From: Saccopteryx bilineata
Taxonomy: Eukaryota > Chordata > Mammalia > Chiroptera > Emballonuridae
Assembly: GCF_036850765.1 (NCBI RefSeq)
Contig: NC_089492.1
Coordinates: forward strand, 72,604,482 to 72,668,481
Length of the DNA: 64,000 nt
Direction of reading: 5' to 3'
Positions 59,483-64,000 of this stretch are shown piece after piece. The notes beneath the pieces are model-generated. The model saw only the letters and a program-made list of their open reading frames with translations, did not search any database and was not told the origin of the DNA. The position numbers and the translations under genes are program-made. The number at the start of each line of letters is the position of its first letter. Position 1 is the first letter of the stretch.

Positions 59483-61925
59483 TATATTTAGAATTGTGAC
59501 TCAATTCAAGTGCACACACACACACAAACAAGCACACAAACAAAAGCAATAAAAATTTCACACAATAATAATTACCCCAAGTCCATGTAATAGCAGTTAA
59601 TATTTTCTTTAGGATTTATTACCTATTAAATTTTGGTGACTCCTAAAAAGCTAATTCTTAGGACCTTAACTGGATATATACTGTTTTACAAAATATTCAA
59701 GTAAATTGTTCAAAATAAGAGTTATATGTAAGGTAAGAACCTTATTATACATTCACATGTAAAAGAACTATAGCAATATGAGTGAAATAATAGAAAGTCT
59801 TGAATTATACCTACATTTACATAAGCAATTTCACATAAAAAAGGATGCAATTCCTATCAGTGGTAAGATCATATATTGTACATACTCAAAAAAAATTGTT
59901 CATGTAGAACTAGAAGACCTAGACACAGTGCCTGACTCAGTAGCACAGTGAGCATCCCCAGGACAGAGACAGTGCTGTTGGAGGAATGGCTGATACCAGG
60001 TTGGGGGGGGGGATGCAACAGGTGACACTGCAGCATAGTGACATTCCTCCAAGAGTGATAGCTGGCAAAGGTTTTTGGGAAAATGGCACTTTGAGCTTCA
60101 CAAAGGATAAACATTGAAATTGGTCTAAACTTGTTAAATATGTTTAAACCAAGTCAAAAATATATTAAAGAAACATAATGGGAATAACAGGAAATCAATT
60201 TGTGACCTTGGAAATTGGTTAAATCAGAGGGTAGAAATAAACATTATCCTGCCTTTCTCTATGAGGTTTATAAACCATTAGATAAAAAATTCGTAGGTAG
60301 CAGGAATTGCCTCTGGAATTATTTCTCAGGTTTTGCTATTCAAAAAGACCCACAAGACTCAACAAAACCTGCTCATTTAAGGCCATTATCTGAAGTCCAA
60401 TAGGAGAGGGTGGCATATCATAAAAACAGGGTGCAGGTAGGCATTGAGGATCCGGGAGATGTTCAGGCTCCCCATGGCTCTCACTCTCAGAGAGTCACAT
60501 TTCACCTTTTACTTGATCTGTGCAATGAATTTTGGCTTCAGAAGAGATCAAGCCAGAAACTTTCAGAAGGCCTTCTATGCCCCTCTGGTCACATAATCAC
60601 TAGGCTGTCTAACCAGTTATGCCAATTGAAGACTATCTCTAAACCAACTTGCTCTGGGGCTTGGAGGTCACCAGCATCATCAATTTCACTACACTTACCT
60701 TGGCTAGTGGTAAAAGCCAGACATCCGGGCCTCCCTGGAGATAAAGAGAGAGCTTTCCAAAGCCAGCTGTACTTAAGGCTACCCTACAGTACCTCCTTAT
60801 GAAACTGTTCCACCTAAAAAGTGACAACAAATAGTACCATTAGACTATTCCTATTTTGCTGTCCCTCATGAATGAATGGACCTAGCCATTTTTGCATGCA
60901 ACTGCAGGCATCACAAAAAAGAGAGAAGAAAGACATTTTATCTCTCCTAATGAAAGAACATACCCTCAAAATACTCAATCCTGAGATTGATGGAGTCTCT
61001 GAATACAATTTCCAAGTTTCAGGAAACACAAAGGGAGAGGAATATGTTAAATTGCACCATGAGTGTGCATTCAGCAAATCTGGACTGACAAACCCAGGTC
61101 ACATGTTTATAGGGTCCTTAAGATACTGTCAGTTTGTGTGTTCTTTACCTGAAAAAATATTGTGTAGAAAAGAAAGGGATAGAGCAGGAGAATGTAAAGA
61201 TTCTTTAAAACCATGAGAGATACCAAGTTCAAGTTTTGGCAGGACGATCTTAGAGTGGCTAGGGCTTTACACACTCCTAGGGGATGAAATCATAAATGCA
61301 AACAGAGTGGGGTCCCACAGGGAAGGAGTGTGAAGGGGGTTCTGTGGAGGAAGACCAAGTTCTATTTTTTTTTTATTCTGGGTGGAGTCAAGACTGGTTT
61401 GCCTTATAATATTTCTCTGAGCAGTACTATTTTTGTGTGTGTAGTTTTCCAGATCTGTGGGGGTTTTTTTTTTATAATAAAAAGTATTCAAAGTTTAGAA
61501 AGAGAGATGAGACCTTGAGGGCTAAGATAAGGAGTCTGAGTTTAATTTGATAATGTGCAATTATTATTTATTATCAGTATCTTGAGTATAATGAACAGAT
61601 CTTTGGAGAAATACAGGCTTATGTCTGAATCCCAAAGGGTAATTTGAGAATAGCTAAGTGAATAGAGACAGCACATTTAGGGCCATCTGGCAATCATACT
61701 CACTATTCTTGAGAATTCTAGATCAGATTTAAAGAAACTGTTTCTTCAGACATCACAGACATTGTGTAATAACTACAACGTATAAAGAAAGGAAGCTGGC
61801 TCAGGAAGAGAGAAGACCTCTGCATGCCAGGCATGCTGTGGTTCAACGCCAATGTACCTTTTGGCTTCTTGTGCTTGTATGTTATAACAGTAGGTAGTAG
61901 AGAATGTAATCCTTGCCCCAACAAC
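59483..61925. other. Low-copy DNA, no gene called
   Basis: A run of open frames at 60215-60802 and 60872-61216 has no recognisable domain and no shared reading frame. It could be a decayed LTR or retroviral piece, but I cannot support that. Confidence 0.35.
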
Positions 61926-61929
61926 TATT

Positions 61930-62308
61930 TTATTATTATTATTTTTTGTATTTTTCTGAAGTGAGATGTAGGGAGGCAGAGAGGCTGACTCCCGCATGCA
62001 CCCAACTGGGATCCACCCAGCATGCCCACTAGAGGCGATGCTCTGCCCATTAGAGGCGTTGCTCCATTACAACTGGAGTCATTCTAGCATCTGAGGCGGA
62101 GGCCATGGAGCCATCCTCAGCACCTAGGCCAACTTTGCTTCAATGGAGCCTTGGCTGAGGGAGGGAAAAAGAGTGATAGAGAGAAAGGAGAGGGGGGATG
62201 GGTAGAGAAGCTGATAGTCACTTCTCCTGTGTGCCTTGCCTGGGAATCGAACCCAGAACTTCTATAGGGCAAGCCAATGCTCTATCACTGAGCCAACTGG
62301 CCAAGACC
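61930..62308 (-). repeat. SINE family A, diverged copy
   Basis: Same layout, ending 'gccaactggccaagacc'. The CTCF-like block has decayed to 'cccactagaggcg' and 'cccattagaggcg'. Confidence 0.88.
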
Positions 62309-62559
62309 CAACATCTCTGTTTTTATTTAAGGAATTACTGATCCATTTTTCTATATATTGCTTCTTGAACACAATAGATAATAACCTTGATTTCAAATGG
62401 GAGGTTTGATGCCCTTAAAACGATTGAATTAGTAGGCAAGCAAAATTACTCTAACCTTCAGTTTACTGAGTAAGAAAGTAACTGGGACCAGAAGACCAAA
62501 GTGTAACAGATTATAATTCAAGTTATCCTAGAACTTCCCTGTGATTTTAAATGATGGGA

Positions 62560-63008
62560 CTAAGAAGTGGATATAAGGAACACTGATGGGGAGAAGTAGC
62601 CATTGATATAGTGATAAAAATAAATTTTTATTAAACACAATGGAGGTATTTTTCATTTTTCTAGAAGACCAAGAACAATGCAGTCCAATGATGATATTTG
62701 TGCATTGTCAAGAAAGCAGGAAAGGAAGGAGGGACAGAGGTCTGTTGTGCAGGAAGAAGAGCCAACAGGGCTAATCTTCCAATTCTGAGCGTGGGATGAT
62801 GGCAGACTCTTCCATTTAAAATGACCTTGGGGGCTGGGGGTAGCAAAGGGTAAAGGGGGGAAAATATTTGGTAACTGGTGACAAAAGATAGTGTGATTTT
62901 AGGTGGTGGGCACACTATGCTATATGCAAATCATGTATAACAGAAATGTGCACTTGAAGTTCATATAATCTTATTCATCAATGTCACCCCAATAAATTTA
63001 ATTTTAAA
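62560..63008 (+). repeat. L1 3' UTR end
   Basis: 'ggtggtgggcacactatgct', 'gtgcacttgaagttcatata' and 'caatgtcaccccaataaatt' followed by an A-rich tail match the 3' terminus of mammalian L1. The left limit is approximate, and no coding part is attached. Confidence 0.7.
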
Positions 63009-63226
63009 AGATCTGAAAAAGTAAAATAAAATGACCTATTAGGCAATCTAACAAATCACATTTTTTGAAGGATAAGTTCTTCGTACATTTAAGTACTGTC
63101 ACTCTATATTTTTGAGATAACAGAACACGTTTCTTTTTCTTGAAACATTGCCCAATTTTAAGGTAATAAGAGAAACAAATAAAGCATAAATTACAAAGAT
63201 CTGCTTTATTTCTATTAAATAGCAGG

Positions 63227-63320
63227 GGGAACCCACACCCACATGCACACACACAGGCACACACAAGCACATACACAGACACACAAGCACACACACAAAC
63301 ATGCATGCACACAAAAAAGC
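63227..63320. repeat. CA-rich tract
   Basis: Interrupted (CA)n with 'gcacaca' and 'catgcatgcac' variants over about 90 bp. Confidence 0.95.
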
Positions 63321-64000
63321 ACAATATTGTGTGAATGGTCAAACTGAAGTTACTTGAAGAATTGCATTTGCTAACATTTCAGGCTGGAGTAATACATGGA
63401 CCCAGCTCTCATGAAAATAAAATAGAAAAAAACTAAACAACCTAGATATGCTTGTGATATGCTAAAAATGAATTTCAGGTACTCGAAGTACCACGTAAGA
63501 CGAAACTATCAAAAAAACTGCCAGGTCTGAGATTCGGAAATGTCACTCACAGAGGCTGTTTCCAAACACGCTTTTATTCCTATGGCAGGTTTCACAGCGG
63601 AGCCGATAAGCGTGTGCTCGCTGTTTGCTTGTGGCCTTTCACAGAAGTGTTTCTTTAAAGCAAGAACGTCAGCAGTGAAGAAAAGAAGGAGTTAATGGGT
63701 TAAAAACTGTGTTAATGTTACCCCAGTAAAATTATAGCTTGTTGTTCAAATGAATGCTCTCTACTTCTCATATAGCTTTAAATTATGGACAAATGCTTGC
63801 AATTGTGAACTCCCCACATTGCGGCTGCCTGTTCCCAGGCTTCATCAGCCGAGGCTGTCCAATGGGATTACTGTAAGCCTTCACGGCAGTCTGCCAGCCA
63901 CTGATGAGAAACTCATACCTCTGGACGTTAGATTGCTCTCTTTATTTCATCCTGTGACGGCTCTGATTGCTGTCATAGTGCTAGGTTAGAAATTTGCATC
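63321..64000. other. Low-copy DNA with relatively high complexity, no gene called
   Basis: Repeat-free as far as I can see, with more CpGs than the surrounding DNA between 63540 and 64000. A 79-codon open frame at 63750-63989 is unsupported. Confidence 0.4.

Noticed and set aside
60215..61216. A decayed gene spread over several open frames
   Set aside because: The frames are in different phases, show no shared family, and have no splice or poly-A context.

Overview
The window reads as nuclear DNA of a placental mammal, almost certainly a bat (Chiroptera). It holds many tRNA-headed SINEs whose heads resemble bat Ves/Rhin-type elements, L1 fragments of several ages, mammal-wide MIR, L2 and MLT1 relics, and an unusually rich set of DNA transposons (hAT, piggyBac-like, mariner-like, Tigger-like). 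Low-copy DNA is AT-rich with few CpGs. The family is not settled from sequence alone; horseshoe-bat-type or emballonurid lineages are possible. I found no intact host gene, tRNA or rRNA gene, CRISPR array or operon. Long open frames lie inside SINEs, LTRs or the two transposases. The window looks like a gene desert or a very large intron.

Layout. 1-757: CpG-rich 5' end of an L1 on the minus strand. 758-7424: mostly low-copy DNA with three SINEs and a diverged 200-bp duplication. 7425-17370: a transposon-in-transposon block. An old minus-strand L1 (7425-8326, resuming at 15191) is split by a younger L1 (8327-15190). The younger L1 is interrupted by three LTRs of one family and an ERV1-like LTR, and one of those LTRs is split by a 2.4-kb hAT element. 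17371-24700: low-copy DNA, three SINEs and a mariner MITE. 24717-27193: a second copy of the same hAT, in opposite orientation with its own target duplication. 27202-39490: mainly low-copy DNA with an L1M/MLT1/SINE nest at 30400-31960. 39987-42636: two related solo LTRs, a Tigger-like element and a SINE. 43813-50033: three non-autonomous hAT elements, an MLT1 LTR and five SINEs. 50034-64000: low-copy DNA with a piggyBac-like MITE, L2 and MIR relics, SINEs, another hAT MITE, an L1 3' end and a CA-rich tract.

The transposons are not a cooperating gene system, but they give a relative timeline, because many have legible target-site duplications. The two observations most worth follow-up are these. 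(a) The commonest SINE family carries an exact CTCF core motif in most better-preserved copies, seven matches in six copies. (b) Two near-full-length hAT copies keep collinear long stretches of transposase frame. Family names come from remembered consensus features, not database searches, and most boundaries without a stated target duplication are approximate.
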